DNA from: Syntrophomonas sp. UBA5314 | GTDB lineage: Bacteria; Bacillota; Syntrophomonadia; Syntrophomonadales; Syntrophomonadaceae | Reading direction: 5' to 3' | NCBI GenBank assembly: GCA_002410325.1 | Contig: DHRK01000033.1 | Span: 18,308 to 82,307 of the forward strand | DNA length: 64,000 bases | Program-made: the position numbers and the translations under genes | Part shown: positions 52,445 to 61,661 of the stretch, piece after piece | Position numbering within the stretch: position 1 is the stretch's first letter | Layout of the letters: every line of letters begins with the position of its first letter | Notes under the pieces: model-generated | The model's input: the letters and a program-made list of their open reading frames with translations, nothing else | Told to the model about the DNA's origin: nothing | Database searches by the model: none

Positions 52445-53806
52445 TTATTGGGCCCAGCCGGGTATCCAGTCCGGTTGGCTCCAGGATGTAGCTGGCGATT
52501 CAGAGTTGCCAGAAGGCTTCTGCGTCCCTGAACCATTTGACGGGTTGTCTTTCGTTTCAGGCGGCTTGGTGGAATCCCCAGGATTGGTTCCCGAACCGGA
52601 ATCCCCTGGTTTAGTGCCATCCGATGGTTTAGTGCCATCCGACGGTTTGGTGCCATCGGATGGTTTGCTTCCATCCGATGGCTGAGTTCCATCTGATGGT
52701 TTAGTGCCATCCGAAGGCTGGGTTCCCGAGCCGCTACCGGTTCCCGGCTGGGTGCCGTTGGTCGTACCCGAGTTGGGTCCCGTAGTCGTTTGCCCGGCCG
52801 GTCCCTGGGGTTCGGGGGTCGTGCCCTGGCCTCCCTGAGCAGGCTCGGCGCCATCTTCTACCGGCTCCACAGGTTCACGGCTCACCCAGGTGGGCGGATC
52901 GTGAATGACATCAAAGTTCTGTCCAGCCAGCAAAGCATCGATCAGGCCTATTGATATTTTTTTATCGGCTTCCCAGTAGCTGGCTCCATCCTTGGGACTG
53001 GTGAACGAATATCCCGGCAGAGTCTGGGTGATTATCTCGCCAGTGGTAAAATCCTTGGCTGCAGTCATCAGATAGGCCAGGTCGCCTACTGGTATATTGG
53101 TTTTAACGCTGTCCATCAGCTGGGGAACCAGATCGGGCAGCTTGGTTATGGTTTTGGTTTGCAGAACTTCTTTGGCCAGGGCCTTGAGGAATTTGGCCTG
53201 ACGCTGGGTACGGCCAATGTCAGCTGTAGGGCCGCCCCGATAACGAACGTATTTCAAAGCGTTTTCACCGTTCAAGCGCTGGGTTCCCTTGGGAATGTTA
53301 ATATTCAGATAGGGATCCGGATCATAATGTTTAAAGTCGGTCTCCACATCTATAGTAACCCCTCCCAGGGTGTCGATGATCTTTTCGAATCCCCAGAAGT
53401 TAGTAATTACATAGTAATCAACCTTGGTGCCCAGCAAATCACTGACCGCCTGGCAGGCTCCCTCCGGACCCTTGGTCAGATTAAGGCTATTGATTTTCAC
53501 TTGTTTCCCGGTCGAGGATTCAATCCGGGTATCTCTCGGGATCCAGACCATGACCACCTTTTGATTCTTGGTGTCGATACTGGCCAAAATCATGGTATCG
53601 CTGCGGGAATTGGCCGACATATCACGGGCGTCAATGCCCATAATAAGAATATTCACCACTTTTCCCTGGGAAACCATTTCGATAATACTCTGTTTAAAAC
53701 CGCTGTCGAATAATTTTCCTGCCAGAGCACCGCCTCCGAAAAATAGGACAAATACTCCTAGACCGATCAAAATCTGCTTGTAGTTGGCTTTTATTTTTTC
53801 TATCAT
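52445..53806 (-). CDS. LytR-CpsA-Psr (LCP) family wall-polymer ligase with repeat tail
   Basis: One membrane helix (about 10-30) and an extracellular LCP domain (about 45-290): NILIMGIDARDMSANSRSDT, SIDTKNQKVVMVWIPRDTRI and GENALKYVRYRGGPTADIGR carry the Asp and Arg residues that bind the pyrophosphate of a lipid-linked substrate. LCP enzymes attach teichoic acid or other polymers to peptidoglycan. The tail of about 130 residues is a Pro/Ser/Asp/Gly/Thr repeat region that may thread through the wall. Substrate unknown; the mannan cluster nearby is a possible source. Confidence 0.9.
   Translation of the reverse strand: MIEKIKANYKQILIGLGVFVLFFGGGALAGKLFDSGFKQSIIEMVSQGKVVNILIMGIDARDMSANSRSDTMILASIDTKNQKVVMVWIPRDTRIESSTGKQVKINSLNLTKGPEGACQAVSDLLGTKVDYYVITNFWGFEKIIDTLGGVTIDVETDFKHYDPDPYLNINIPKGTQRLNGENALKYVRYRGGPTADIGRTQRQAKFLKALAKEVLQTKTITKLPDLVPQLMDSVKTNIPVGDLAYLMTAAKDFTTGEIITQTLPGYSFTSPKDGASYWEADKKISIGLIDALLAGQNFDVIHDPPTWVSREPVEPVEDGAEPAQGGQGTTPEPQGPAGQTTTGPNSGTTNGTQPGTGSGSGTQPSDGTKPSDGTQPSDGSKPSDGTKPSDGTKPSDGTKPGDSGSGTNPGDSTKPPETKDNPSNGSGTQKPSGNSESPATSWSQPDWIPGWAQ
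52607..52718 (-). repeat. 18-bp tandem repeats encoding PSDGTK
   Basis: About six copies of an 18-bp unit (minus strand encodes PSDG followed by TK, TQ or SK). Copies differ mostly at third positions, so the array is not brand new, yet it may still vary in number between strains. Confidence 0.8.
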
Positions 53807-53906
53807 TTAAATGAAATTCCTCTCCCCGGTCGGTCATATATCTCAAATAACTAATTTTAACAGTTTATCCCGGGTGATGTCCATCTATATATTGCGGGTA
53901 AGACTA

Positions 53907-53925
53907 ACGTTGTACTAGCGCCGGT
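53907..53925. repeat. Partial copy of the CTAGTACAAC element
   Basis: ACGTTGTACTAGCGCCGG just after the hflX stop matches the right end of the inverted repeat at 56983-57009 (GTTGTACTAGCGGCGG) except for one base. No matching left arm is nearby. Confidence 0.45.
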
Positions 53926-53929
53926 TCGG

Positions 53930-55060
53930 TCAGGTAGCGTCCGACTCTTCGCCGTTTAAACGCCGGGTCAAGGCGTTAAGCAAGCCGCTCATCCCCTCCC
54001 CGGTCCGGGATGAAACCAGCAATGCCTCAAAGGCCGGCGCCGATTCGGGAAGCAGGTCCGTTTTGGTGAAAACCTGCATTATTTTACCCTGGTCAGCACC
54101 CAATTCTTCCAAAACCATCTCCACCACCCTCATTTTTTCAAGGTATTGGGGATCCGACAGATCGATGACATGTACTATCAGATCAGCCCGGGCAGCTTCC
54201 TCCAGGGTTGACCGAAACGCCTGCACCAGATGGTGGGGAAGATTCTGGATAAAACCCACCGTATCTGTGATAAGGAAACCCGGGTGGTGGGGAAGCCCTA
54301 TTTTTCTGGTGGTCGTTTCCAGGGTTTGAAAGAGCCGGCTGTCCGCTTCCGCCTGGTCATGTCCGCTGCTGTGTCCCATGCGGCACAGGGCATTAAATAA
54401 GGATGACTTGCCCGCGTTGGTATAGCCCACCAGTGAAACTTCTTTTATTCCGGCCCGCTGCCGGCTTTTACGATGCAGGCTGCGGGTTTTTTCTATTTTG
54501 CCCAGCTGCCTTCTCAGGTCTTGTATCCGCCGCCTGATATAGCGGCGGTCCATTTCCAGCTTCTGCTCACCGGCCCCCCTGGTTCCAATACCCGCCCCCA
54601 GACGGCTCAGCTCGGTTCCCACTCCGGTAAGACGGGGGAGGCGATAAGCCAGGGCAGCCAATTCCACTTGAAGTTTGCCCTCCCGGGAATGAGCCCGCTG
54701 GGCAAATATGTCCAGGATGAGCATGGTGCGATCCACAATCCGAACCGGCAACCGGTCTTCCAGATTGCGCATCTGTACCGGGGTCAATTCATGGTCGAAT
54801 ACCGCCAGATCCGGTTTCTCCCGGTCAAGCAATTCCCGCAGTTCTTCCAGCTTGCCTTTACCGATATAGGTGGCGTTGTTGGGACGCTGCTGGGTTTGCA
54901 CCAGGCTGCCTGCCACAACGCCTCCCGCGGCCTTGACCAGAGCCTGCAATTCCTGAAATGATGACTCGAAATCCGGGTTTCGCCCCTTCTCGCGGACTCC
55001 AACCGTTATTGCTCTCTCTCGTTTATCTTCTATGTTTTTTTCTCCCCTCCCTGGCAGCAA
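53930..55060 (-). CDS. hflX: Ribosome-associated GTPase HflX
   Basis: Splits or rescues stalled ribosomes. The N-terminal HflX domain (SSFQELQALVKAAGGVVAGS, NNATYIGKGKLEEL, DHELTPVQMRNLED) precedes the GTPase with G1 GYTNAGKSSLFNAL, G3 DTVGFIQNLP and G4 TKTD. The start is unclear: the frame is open to 55171 and overlaps ygiQ. A very good site GGGAGGGGAG ends 8 bases before an ATA codon at 55033, with no ATG, GTG or TTG in range. The TTG at 55060 is used here as the nearest canonical start. Confidence 0.88.
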   Translation of the reverse strand: MLPGRGEKNIEDKRERAITVGVREKGRNPDFESSFQELQALVKAAGGVVAGSLVQTQQRPNNATYIGKGKLEELRELLDREKPDLAVFDHELTPVQMRNLEDRLPVRIVDRTMLILDIFAQRAHSREGKLQVELAALAYRLPRLTGVGTELSRLGAGIGTRGAGEQKLEMDRRYIRRRIQDLRRQLGKIEKTRSLHRKSRQRAGIKEVSLVGYTNAGKSSLFNALCRMGHSSGHDQAEADSRLFQTLETTTRKIGLPHHPGFLITDTVGFIQNLPHHLVQAFRSTLEEAARADLIVHVIDLSDPQYLEKMRVVEMVLEELGADQGKIMQVFTKTDLLPESAPAFEALLVSSRTGEGMSGLLNALTRRLNGEESDAT

Positions 55061-56924
55061 CGCCTTTAGTTTTGCGAGGGGAATTTTCTCCCTTTTTACC
55101 AGTACCAAACTGAAGTTCAAAACTTTCACCCGGCCTGGTCTTTTTTCCTCCCCACAGTGACTTGGGCCCACTGCCGGTCAAATCAAGCCTTTGGCAGGCC
55201 CTTAAGGCTTCCTCGGCATGGGCCCGGTTGCGCGGATCGCGGAACTGCAGGATGGCCCTTTGCCAGCGGCGCTCTTTAGCCTCCCGGGGAACATGAATCT
55301 CCCTCCCGGTAACCGGGTCCAGTCCGCTTACATACATAGCGGTGGACAGAGTCATGGGAGTGGGGGTAAAGTTCTGGATCTGCTCGGGCTGAAAATGCAG
55401 CTCGTCTTTAAAGAATTCGGCCAGGGCAATATTGTCCTCCAGACGACAGCCGGGGTGGCCGGAAATAAAATAAGGCACAATGTAGATATCGCGTTTTAAT
55501 CCCCGGCTGATTTCTCGGAAGGTTTTGGTGAAGCGCCGGTAACAGGCCAGGGAAGGTTTATTCATCAGCCGGGTGACATGATCGGCTATATGCTCGGGAG
55601 CTATCTTTAGCTGGCCGCCCACATGATGCCGGCAGAGTTCGGGCAGGTAGATGCCCGACTTATCCTGTATGGCCAGGTCATAGCGCACCCCTGACGATAC
55701 AAAAAGATGGCGCACCCCGGGAAGCTCGCGCAGCCTGCGCAGCATTTTAACATTCGATGAATGATCGGTGTTCAGGTTGGCACAGGCCCGGGGCACCAGG
55801 CAGCTGCTTTTGCGGCAGGTCCGGCACTGGCCCTCGTCCTTGCCCCCGAGACGGTACATATTGGCGGACGGCCCGCCCACATCGCTTATAGTCCCCTTGA
55901 AATCCGGGTGAACGGTCAGCTTGCGTGCCTCACGGACCAGGGACTCAATGCTGCGGCTCTGGATAAAGCTCCCCTGGTGCAAAGCCAGGGAACAAAAAGA
56001 GCAGGCTCCAAAGCAGCCGCGGTGGCTGACGATGGAAAACTGAACCGGCAGCAAGGCGGGCACCCCACCCCGCGATTTATAGCCGGGGTGTTCCCGGCGG
56101 GCAAAATCCATTTCGTATATTTCATCCAACTGGCGGCTTGATAAAGGCAGGGGCCCGGGGTTCTGCACTACCCAGCGCGGTCCGTTTTTTTCGGCCAGGG
56201 GACGGGCATGGTACGGATTGACTTCCCTATGCACCATCAGGGTGGCCCGCATTAAAGCCCGGGGATCGCTCTTAATTTCTTCAAAAGAGGGAAGAACGAC
56301 GGCTTCCGGGGGAAGCTCCCTAACCCAGCTGCAGGTTCCCCGGAGGTCTTTGATGTCCTCAATTTTTTCCCCGGCGGCGCAGCGTTCAGCCAGGCGCAGC
56401 AGGGGGTACTCCCCCATGCCGTAGACCAGCAGATCGGCCTTGCTGTCTAAAAGCAAGGAGCGTCTTATCGAGTCGCTCCAGTAGTCGTAATGGGCCAGGC
56501 GCCTCAGGCTGGCCTCAATACCGCCGATGATCACCGGAACTCCCGGGAAGTGTTGCCGGATCAAGTTGCAGTAGACTATAGTAGCCCGATCGGGACGCAA
56601 GCCGGTGGCGCCTCCGGGAGAATACAGGTCCCGGCGACGCTTTTTCCGGTCGGCGGTATAGTGGTTTACCATGCTGTCCATGTTCCCGGCTGATACGGCA
56701 AAGAACAGGCGGGGAGCGCCCAGTCTGACGATATCCTCGCCGCTGGTCCATTGGGGCTGGGCAATAATTCCCACCCGGTAGCCGTAGCTTTCTAAAAAGC
56801 GTCCCAGCAGGGCAGCCGCCCAGGCCGGATGATCAACGTAGGCGTCTCCGCTGACAATGATTATATCAGCCTGCTCCCAGTCTCTATCCCGCATATCCTT
56901 TTGAGTGGTGGGTAAAAATTGCAT
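55023..56924 (-). CDS. YgiQ family radical SAM protein
   Basis: 633 residues. The N-terminal region (about 20-120) is the UPF0313 cobalamin-like domain; the radical SAM cluster motif is RGCFGACSFCSLALHQG (about 305), followed by DVGGPSANMYRLGG and a Cys-rich stretch CRTCRKSSCLVPRACANLN that may hold a second cluster. The reaction is unknown for the family. The ATG follows AAGGAG. The 3' end overlaps hflX. Confidence 0.9.
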   Translation of the reverse strand: MQFLPTTQKDMRDRDWEQADIIIVSGDAYVDHPAWAAALLGRFLESYGYRVGIIAQPQWTSGEDIVRLGAPRLFFAVSAGNMDSMVNHYTADRKKRRRDLYSPGGATGLRPDRATIVYCNLIRQHFPGVPVIIGGIEASLRRLAHYDYWSDSIRRSLLLDSKADLLVYGMGEYPLLRLAERCAAGEKIEDIKDLRGTCSWVRELPPEAVVLPSFEEIKSDPRALMRATLMVHREVNPYHARPLAEKNGPRWVVQNPGPLPLSSRQLDEIYEMDFARREHPGYKSRGGVPALLPVQFSIVSHRGCFGACSFCSLALHQGSFIQSRSIESLVREARKLTVHPDFKGTISDVGGPSANMYRLGGKDEGQCRTCRKSSCLVPRACANLNTDHSSNVKMLRRLRELPGVRHLFVSSGVRYDLAIQDKSGIYLPELCRHHVGGQLKIAPEHIADHVTRLMNKPSLACYRRFTKTFREISRGLKRDIYIVPYFISGHPGCRLEDNIALAEFFKDELHFQPEQIQNFTPTPMTLSTAMYVSGLDPVTGREIHVPREAKERRWQRAILQFRDPRNRAHAEEALRACQRLDLTGSGPKSLWGGKKTRPGESFELQFGTGKKGENSPRKTKGVAAREGRKKHRR

Positions 56925-56940
56925 CAGATCTCCTTAAAGC

Positions 56941-57004
56941 CTAGTACAACATTCGGTATATTGTGTTCATAATTTGGGCACGAATATACCGAATGTTGTA
57001 CTAG
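56941..57004. repeat. Perfect 22-bp inverted repeat between the ABC-F gene and ygiQ
   Basis: CTAGTACAACATTCGGTATATT (in positions 56941-56962) is exactly mirrored at 56983-57004 around a 20-nt spacer. Neither side is followed by a T-run, so it is not a standard terminator. The ends CTAG suggest a small insertion element or a recombination site. Confidence 0.75.
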
Positions 57005-57018
57005 CGGCGGCCAGCCTA

Positions 57019-58923
57019 TCAGTCTGCTTTTTCATCCAAAGCTTCCAATGTCAAACTCAGGTTTTCCCATTCTTCATAGGCCATTTTGAGCTTCCCCTCA
57101 AGTTTACTGTAGGATTCGGCTCCCAGCCGGGCCGCTTCCCCTGAAGCCAGAAATTCCGCATCGTAAAACCTTTGCTCCCAGGCTTTTTTCTCTTCTTCCC
57201 ATTCCCTGATCTGCTTTTCCAGTTCGTCTATGCGCCGGTTCAAGGTATAGCGTGAAGGGGTTCGCTGGGAGCCGGCCGGGTTGTTAGGTTTTCCCCGCCG
57301 GGGCTGGTTCTGGTCGGGGAACTCTGCTACCCGGGCCTGCTTTTCCCGGTAATAGGTGTAATTGCCCCAGTAGGGCACCAGGGTTTGGTTCTCGATGGCC
57401 AGCACCCGGTTGCATACCTGGTCTATAAAATAGCGATCGTGGGATACCATCAAAATAGTGCCGGGAAAACCGGCCAGCAGATCCTCAGCGGCCTGCCTTC
57501 CATGGATATCCAGGTGGTTGGTAGGTTCATCCAAAATTAAAAAATTTGGCTTGCTGAGCAGAGCTTTGAGCAGGGCCAGCCTTCCCCTTTCTCCACCGCT
57601 CAAGCTGTCCACCTTTTTGAAAACATCATCCCCGCTAAACAATATGCTTCCCAAATAAGTGCGGGCCTGCTCCAGAGTGAGCGGAAAACTGTTATAGATC
57701 TCCTCCAGCAGGGTGTGGTCGGGATTGAGATTTTCGTTTTCCTGGGCGAAATAAGCGGCGCGCACCCGCGAGCCCCACCTGATCTGTCCGGTTGGCGCGG
57801 TCTCCAGCCCCTGGAGGATTCGCAAAAAAGTAGTCTTTCCCGAGCCATTGGGGCCGATCAGGGCAACCTTGTCTCCCCGGCGGATTTTGGCATTTACCCC
57901 GCGCAATAATTCCACCTCGTCAAAGGCTTTGCTTATCCCCTGTACCTCCAAAACCTCATCTCCACTGGGAGGAACCGGAGGAAGGGACCAGGCGGAAATC
58001 ACTTGGTCGTCCCGCGGCTGCTCCAGTCTCTCCAGACGACTCAATTGGGCTTCACGACCCCTGGCCTGCCGGGCTTTCACCCCCGCTTTATACCGGGCGA
58101 TAAATTCCCGGGTTTTCCTGATATGCTCTTGCTGGCGTTCATAGGCCCGTTCCCAGGCTAAATCCTGCCCGGCCCTCTGTTTCAGATAATTGCTGTAATT
58201 GCCCGGGAAGGAATACAGACGGCTATTTCTCACCTCAATGATTCGGGTTGCCACCTTTTCCAGAAGCATCCGGTCATGGGACACTACCAGCAAGGTGCCG
58301 GGATATGATGCGAGATATTCCTCCAGCCACTCCACCGAACCGGTGTCGAGGTGGTTGGTGGGTTCATCCAGGAGCAGGCAGTCAGGCCTTGCGGCCAGCA
58401 AACGAGCCAGTTTGATGCGCGTCTTTTGCCCCCCGCTAAAGCTCTCCACCGGCTGGCTGAATTGCGCCGGATTGAAGCCCAGGCCGCTTAAAATACGGCG
58501 CGCGTCAGTTTCACAGGCGTAGCCCCGGGCCTGTTCATACTTTTCCTGCAGTCGGGCATAGCGGCTCAGGAGGCGCTCCAGGTCCTGACCGGGCTGCTTC
58601 ATCTGTTCTTCCAGAGAGGCCATGCCTTGACGCATGTCCAGGATTGGGCTGAATGCTTCCATTATAAAATCCCACAGCGTAAGCTCCTGGCTTTCAGTAT
58701 TTACCTGTTCCAGGCAACCGACGCTTAGGAACTGGGCTTTGCTTATCCGGCCCGCATCCGGCGCCAAGGTGCCGTCCAGGCATTTCAGCAGGGTGCTTTT
58801 GCCCGCTCCATTCGCCCCCACCAAGCCCACCTTCTCGCCCTTTTGCAGTACAAAGTCCACCTTATGCAAAATGCTGCGGCCGCCCAGACTTTTATCAAGC
58901 CCGGCCGCTTGAATAACGATCAT
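57019..58923 (-). CDS. ABC-F family ATPase
   Basis: 634 residues with two ATPase cassettes and no membrane part: first Walker A LVGANGAGKSTLLK, SGGQKTRIKLARLL, LLLDEPTNHLD; second GPNGSGKTTFLR, LSGGERGRLALLKALL, LILDEPTNHLD. The linker between them (about 240-310) is charged and helical, and a coiled C-terminal extension (about 545-634) follows. This matches YdiF/Uup-type translation factors acting in the ribosomal E site. Antibiotic resistance is possible but not indicated. Confidence 0.93.
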   Translation of the reverse strand: MIVIQAAGLDKSLGGRSILHKVDFVLQKGEKVGLVGANGAGKSTLLKCLDGTLAPDAGRISKAQFLSVGCLEQVNTESQELTLWDFIMEAFSPILDMRQGMASLEEQMKQPGQDLERLLSRYARLQEKYEQARGYACETDARRILSGLGFNPAQFSQPVESFSGGQKTRIKLARLLAARPDCLLLDEPTNHLDTGSVEWLEEYLASYPGTLLVVSHDRMLLEKVATRIIEVRNSRLYSFPGNYSNYLKQRAGQDLAWERAYERQQEHIRKTREFIARYKAGVKARQARGREAQLSRLERLEQPRDDQVISAWSLPPVPPSGDEVLEVQGISKAFDEVELLRGVNAKIRRGDKVALIGPNGSGKTTFLRILQGLETAPTGQIRWGSRVRAAYFAQENENLNPDHTLLEEIYNSFPLTLEQARTYLGSILFSGDDVFKKVDSLSGGERGRLALLKALLSKPNFLILDEPTNHLDIHGRQAAEDLLAGFPGTILMVSHDRYFIDQVCNRVLAIENQTLVPYWGNYTYYREKQARVAEFPDQNQPRRGKPNNPAGSQRTPSRYTLNRRIDELEKQIREWEEEKKAWEQRFYDAEFLASGEAARLGAESYSKLEGKLKMAYEEWENLSLTLEALDEKAD

Positions 58924-59202
58924 TTATATTACCTTCCATATATTAAATAACTCAAGCTTACTTTATTACATGCCGGACCCTGAAAGCAAGTACTTCAGGC
59001 ATCCTCCCCTCCCCTGTGCTTCCCCTCCCTCCTTGGTTATTCCGCTGCCAAACGGGCGTTCAAATTTTGTAATAATTGTTATACTTGCCGGACTCATGAC
59101 GGGGTCAGGTTTTTTTCTCCACCAGCAGATGATATCATTAAATTATTAGAATATTTTATAAAACCTGGGACAAACTCAGGCAAATTAGGAGGGAACCTTA
59201 TA

Positions 59203-60663
59203 TTGAAAAGGCGCCTTTTCGCCCGGTTGTTGATGATTGGATTATTATTTGTTCCCATGACCGCACAGGCCTCTGATTTTAATGATGTAAGCAAACACTG
59301 GGCGAAAGACAAGATAAGCCAGTTGTCCAGTGCAGGTCTCATTGCCGGCTACCCGGACGGCAGTTTTAAGCCGGATTACCCCATGACCAAAGCCGAATTT
59401 ACCGCCCTGTTAGTAAGCTCCATGGGGCTCGCTCCCACTGATAAAACGTCTAAAACCTTTTCCGATACCGGAAGCCATTGGGCCCGGGCCTTTATCAATG
59501 AAGCCGTTAAAAAGGGGCTGCTGGTGCCGGCCGAATATCCGGAAGGACTGAAGCCGGACACCAGTATAAAACGCAGCGAGGTATGCGCCATGCTGGTACG
59601 GGCTCTGTCAAAATCACCGGAAAAAGGCAGTACCAAATTCACTGATCAAACTACCATCAACCAGAGCCTGTACAAAGGCTATATTAAAACAGCGGTTGAT
59701 GACGGCCTTCTGGCCGGTTATCCGGACGGCTCCTTCAACCCCTTTGGCAACATGAAACGGGGAGAAATCTGCTCCGTAGTTACTGGCTTTTTGGCTAAAT
59801 ACCATTCGACTTCAACCTCAACTGCCGGCTCCAAAACCACCAGCAACTCAAGCCCCATAAGCCTGGTTTTAATCAACAATGACGCCTATGACATCAGCCA
59901 GGTACAGGTTAGCTTCAAGTCTGGCGCGGTAGAGATTCCCGTCAACCAACTGGCCAGCAGTGGTGACGTGCTGCAGGTAAACGCTCAATATACCTTTCCG
60001 CTGAACACCGGGAGCGGCAACCCTGATTTCATTGTGGGCCACAAACGATTTGGAATTAATAACATGCAGCTCACGGAAGGCAAGCTGCTCCTAACCCCCA
60101 AAGCGGTAAAGATCAACACCCTGGCTTTCAACAATCAAATCCTGGCTTCCGATGTAATCAAGCTCTATCTGAACTCGGTCTATTCCAACTGCAATCTGGG
60201 GCAAATGGAGATCATCGATGAGAACCATATCATGCTCAACGGGCAGACCCATGAACTTACCGGCAACAATGTGAGCATTGCCCTGGAGAATCAGCTGTAC
60301 AGCATCACTAAAATCAGCCTGCTGCACGATGATACCATCCCCCAGCTCAAGGCGACCGGGATTATCCCTACCGCTGCTGAATCGTCCGGCGGTGAATTCG
60401 AGCAGCCCGACCGGGTTGCCTTTTATAATCAAAGTGAACTCTGCTATTTCGGTCTGACATCGTTTATCCAGCTTCAGGCCGGCGGCAACTGGACGGCTTT
60501 CAACACGTTGAACATAACCAGCGCCTCCTCGTTTAAGATAGACGATGCAAACTATAACTTTATCGGGTGCAGCGTTAAAATCAATCAGAGTCTGTTCGTC
60601 ATAACGGACACGGCCTGGAACAGTAAAAACAAACAGCTGGATATCATAATGAAAAAGATTTGA
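59203..60663 (+). CDS. S-layer homology (SLH) protein
   Basis: TTG start with AGGAGGG about 9 bases before it. A signal peptide (1-24, LLMIGLLFVPMTAQA) is followed by three SLH modules: about 26-70 (DFNDVSKHWAKDKISQLSSA, GLIAGYPDGSFKPD), 85-130 and 145-195 (GLLAGYPDGSFNPFGNMKRG), which bind pyruvylated wall polymer. A Ser/Thr linker leads to about 280 residues of beta-rich sequence with no known family. A structural surface protein or adhesin is likely. Confidence 0.9.
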   Translation: MKRRLFARLLMIGLLFVPMTAQASDFNDVSKHWAKDKISQLSSAGLIAGYPDGSFKPDYPMTKAEFTALLVSSMGLAPTDKTSKTFSDTGSHWARAFINEAVKKGLLVPAEYPEGLKPDTSIKRSEVCAMLVRALSKSPEKGSTKFTDQTTINQSLYKGYIKTAVDDGLLAGYPDGSFNPFGNMKRGEICSVVTGFLAKYHSTSTSTAGSKTTSNSSPISLVLINNDAYDISQVQVSFKSGAVEIPVNQLASSGDVLQVNAQYTFPLNTGSGNPDFIVGHKRFGINNMQLTEGKLLLTPKAVKINTLAFNNQILASDVIKLYLNSVYSNCNLGQMEIIDENHIMLNGQTHELTGNNVSIALENQLYSITKISLLHDDTIPQLKATGIIPTAAESSGGEFEQPDRVAFYNQSELCYFGLTSFIQLQAGGNWTAFNTLNITSASSFKIDDANYNFIGCSVKINQSLFVITDTAWNSKNKQLDIIMKKI

Positions 60664-60676
60664 TCAGGGCAATTAG

Positions 60677-60705
60677 GTGAAACAGAAAAAGAACTGTGAT
60701 ATAAT
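60677..60705 (+). promoter_or_regulatory. Promoter of tRNA-Ala
   Basis: GTGAAA (60677-60682), 17 bases, then TATAAT (60700-60705), 10 bases before the tRNA 5' end. Confidence 0.6.
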
Positions 60706-60715
60706 AGACAGTCGT

Positions 60716-60791
60716 GGGGGCGTGGCTCAGCTGGGAGAGCACCTCGTTCGCAACGAGGGGGTCGTGGGTTCGAATCCCATCGTCTCCACCA
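60716..60791 (+). tRNA. tRNA-Ala (anticodon CGC)
   Basis: A full cloverleaf: acceptor GGGGGCG with CGTCTCC (two G-T pairs), D arm GCTC/GAGC, anticodon stem CCTCG/CGAGG around TTCGCAA (anticodon CGC, codon GCG), T arm GTGGG TTCGAAT CCCAT, discriminator A, encoded CCA. 76 bases. Confidence 0.95.
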
Positions 60792-60802
60792 AATTTAACA
60801 CT

Positions 60803-60846
60803 ACCTATTGATAAACTTTAAGTTTGTCTGATAGGTGGTTTTCCTT
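60803..60846 (+). terminator. Terminator after tRNA-Ala
   Basis: ACCTAT (60803-60808) with ATAGGT (60831-60836) and inner AAAC/GTTT pairing, followed by GGTTTTCC. Confidence 0.6.
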
Positions 60847-60858
60847 TGAAGGGTGTTT

Positions 60859-61392
60859 ATGGCAAAGAAACTCCGTAAAATGCTCGGCAATGTAAACGCG
60901 CCATCTACTGTCGCACTTATGCGCTTGATTGACACCCAGAGCAGGGCGACAATCTGTAACTGGTGTATAGGTTATGCCGAGGAAAACATTCTACCGTTAT
61001 TTGAGAAGCATTGCCAAAACGATGACCGACCGCGAAACGCCCTGAACGCTTCCCGCGATTACCTTGATGGTAAGGTCAAGTTCCCAGTGGTCAAGAACAT
61101 CATTCTGAACGAGTGTCACGCCGCCGCCCGCGAACTTGACGCAAACCCGGTCGCGCAAGCGGCGGCTCGCGCTTGCGGACAAGGCTCTGCGGTCGTTCAT
61201 ACGTTGTCTCACTCCATCGGGCTTTACTTCTACGGCGCGGCTGCGCTTGCTTATGACATACTCGGTCTGAACGCAACTGAGGCTGAATACGGCAAAATCG
61301 CCGAGGAAGTCTGCGCCGATATGACGGCGGCATTGCAAGCCATAGCTGTTGAGGACGAGCCGAATCCCGCAAAGATAAAATGGAGTTGCTGA
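60859..61392 (+). CDS. Putative immunity protein family
   Basis: 177 residues, helical and cytosolic. It resembles small proteins annotated as putative immunity proteins in clostridia: SRATICNWCIGYAEENILPL, HAAARELDANPVAQAAARAC, and HTLSHSIGLYFYGAAALAYD are the blocks I recognise. No toxin gene is adjacent. AAGGG precedes the ATG; the GTG two codons earlier is the alternative. It starts the accessory region after the tRNA. Confidence 0.65.
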   Translation: MAKKLRKMLGNVNAPSTVALMRLIDTQSRATICNWCIGYAEENILPLFEKHCQNDDRPRNALNASRDYLDGKVKFPVVKNIILNECHAAARELDANPVAQAAARACGQGSAVVHTLSHSIGLYFYGAAALAYDILGLNATEAEYGKIAEEVCADMTAALQAIAVEDEPNPAKIKWSC

Positions 61393-61394
61393 CT

Positions 61395-61646
61395 ATGAAA
61401 TCGGAATTAACGAAAATCCCCGGCATCGGGAACAATATGGCGGAGCATTTGGTTAGGGCGGGTTATCCGACAATAGAATCGCTGAAAGGCAAAAGCCCTG
61501 ATGATGTTTACGCCGCCGACTGCATAGCGCAAGGCGTGACCGTGGACAGATGTGCGTTGTATTGCTATCGTCTGGCGGTGCATTATGCTGACCACGACGG
61601 GCAGTTGCCGCCCGATAAGCAAAACTGGTGGGATTGGAAGGATTGA
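61395..61646 (+). CDS. Cdd1-type helix-hairpin-helix protein
   Basis: About 83 residues. ELTKIPGIGNNMAEHLVRAG is a helix-hairpin-helix and VTVDRCALYCYRLAVHYAD, then PPDKQNWWDWKD, match the family named pathogenicity locus/Cdd1 after a Clostridioides difficile gene. The function is unknown. GGAG lies 9 bases before the ATG at 61395, and the previous stop is just before it, so both genes are probably one operon. Confidence 0.8.
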   Translation: MKSELTKIPGIGNNMAEHLVRAGYPTIESLKGKSPDDVYAADCIAQGVTVDRCALYCYRLAVHYADHDGQLPPDKQNWWDWKD

Positions 61647-61661
61647 ATGTTAAGCAACGAA

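Noticed and set aside
52438..52854. 138-residue frame inside the LCP gene
   Set aside because: A frame-shifted reading of the 18-bp repeats.
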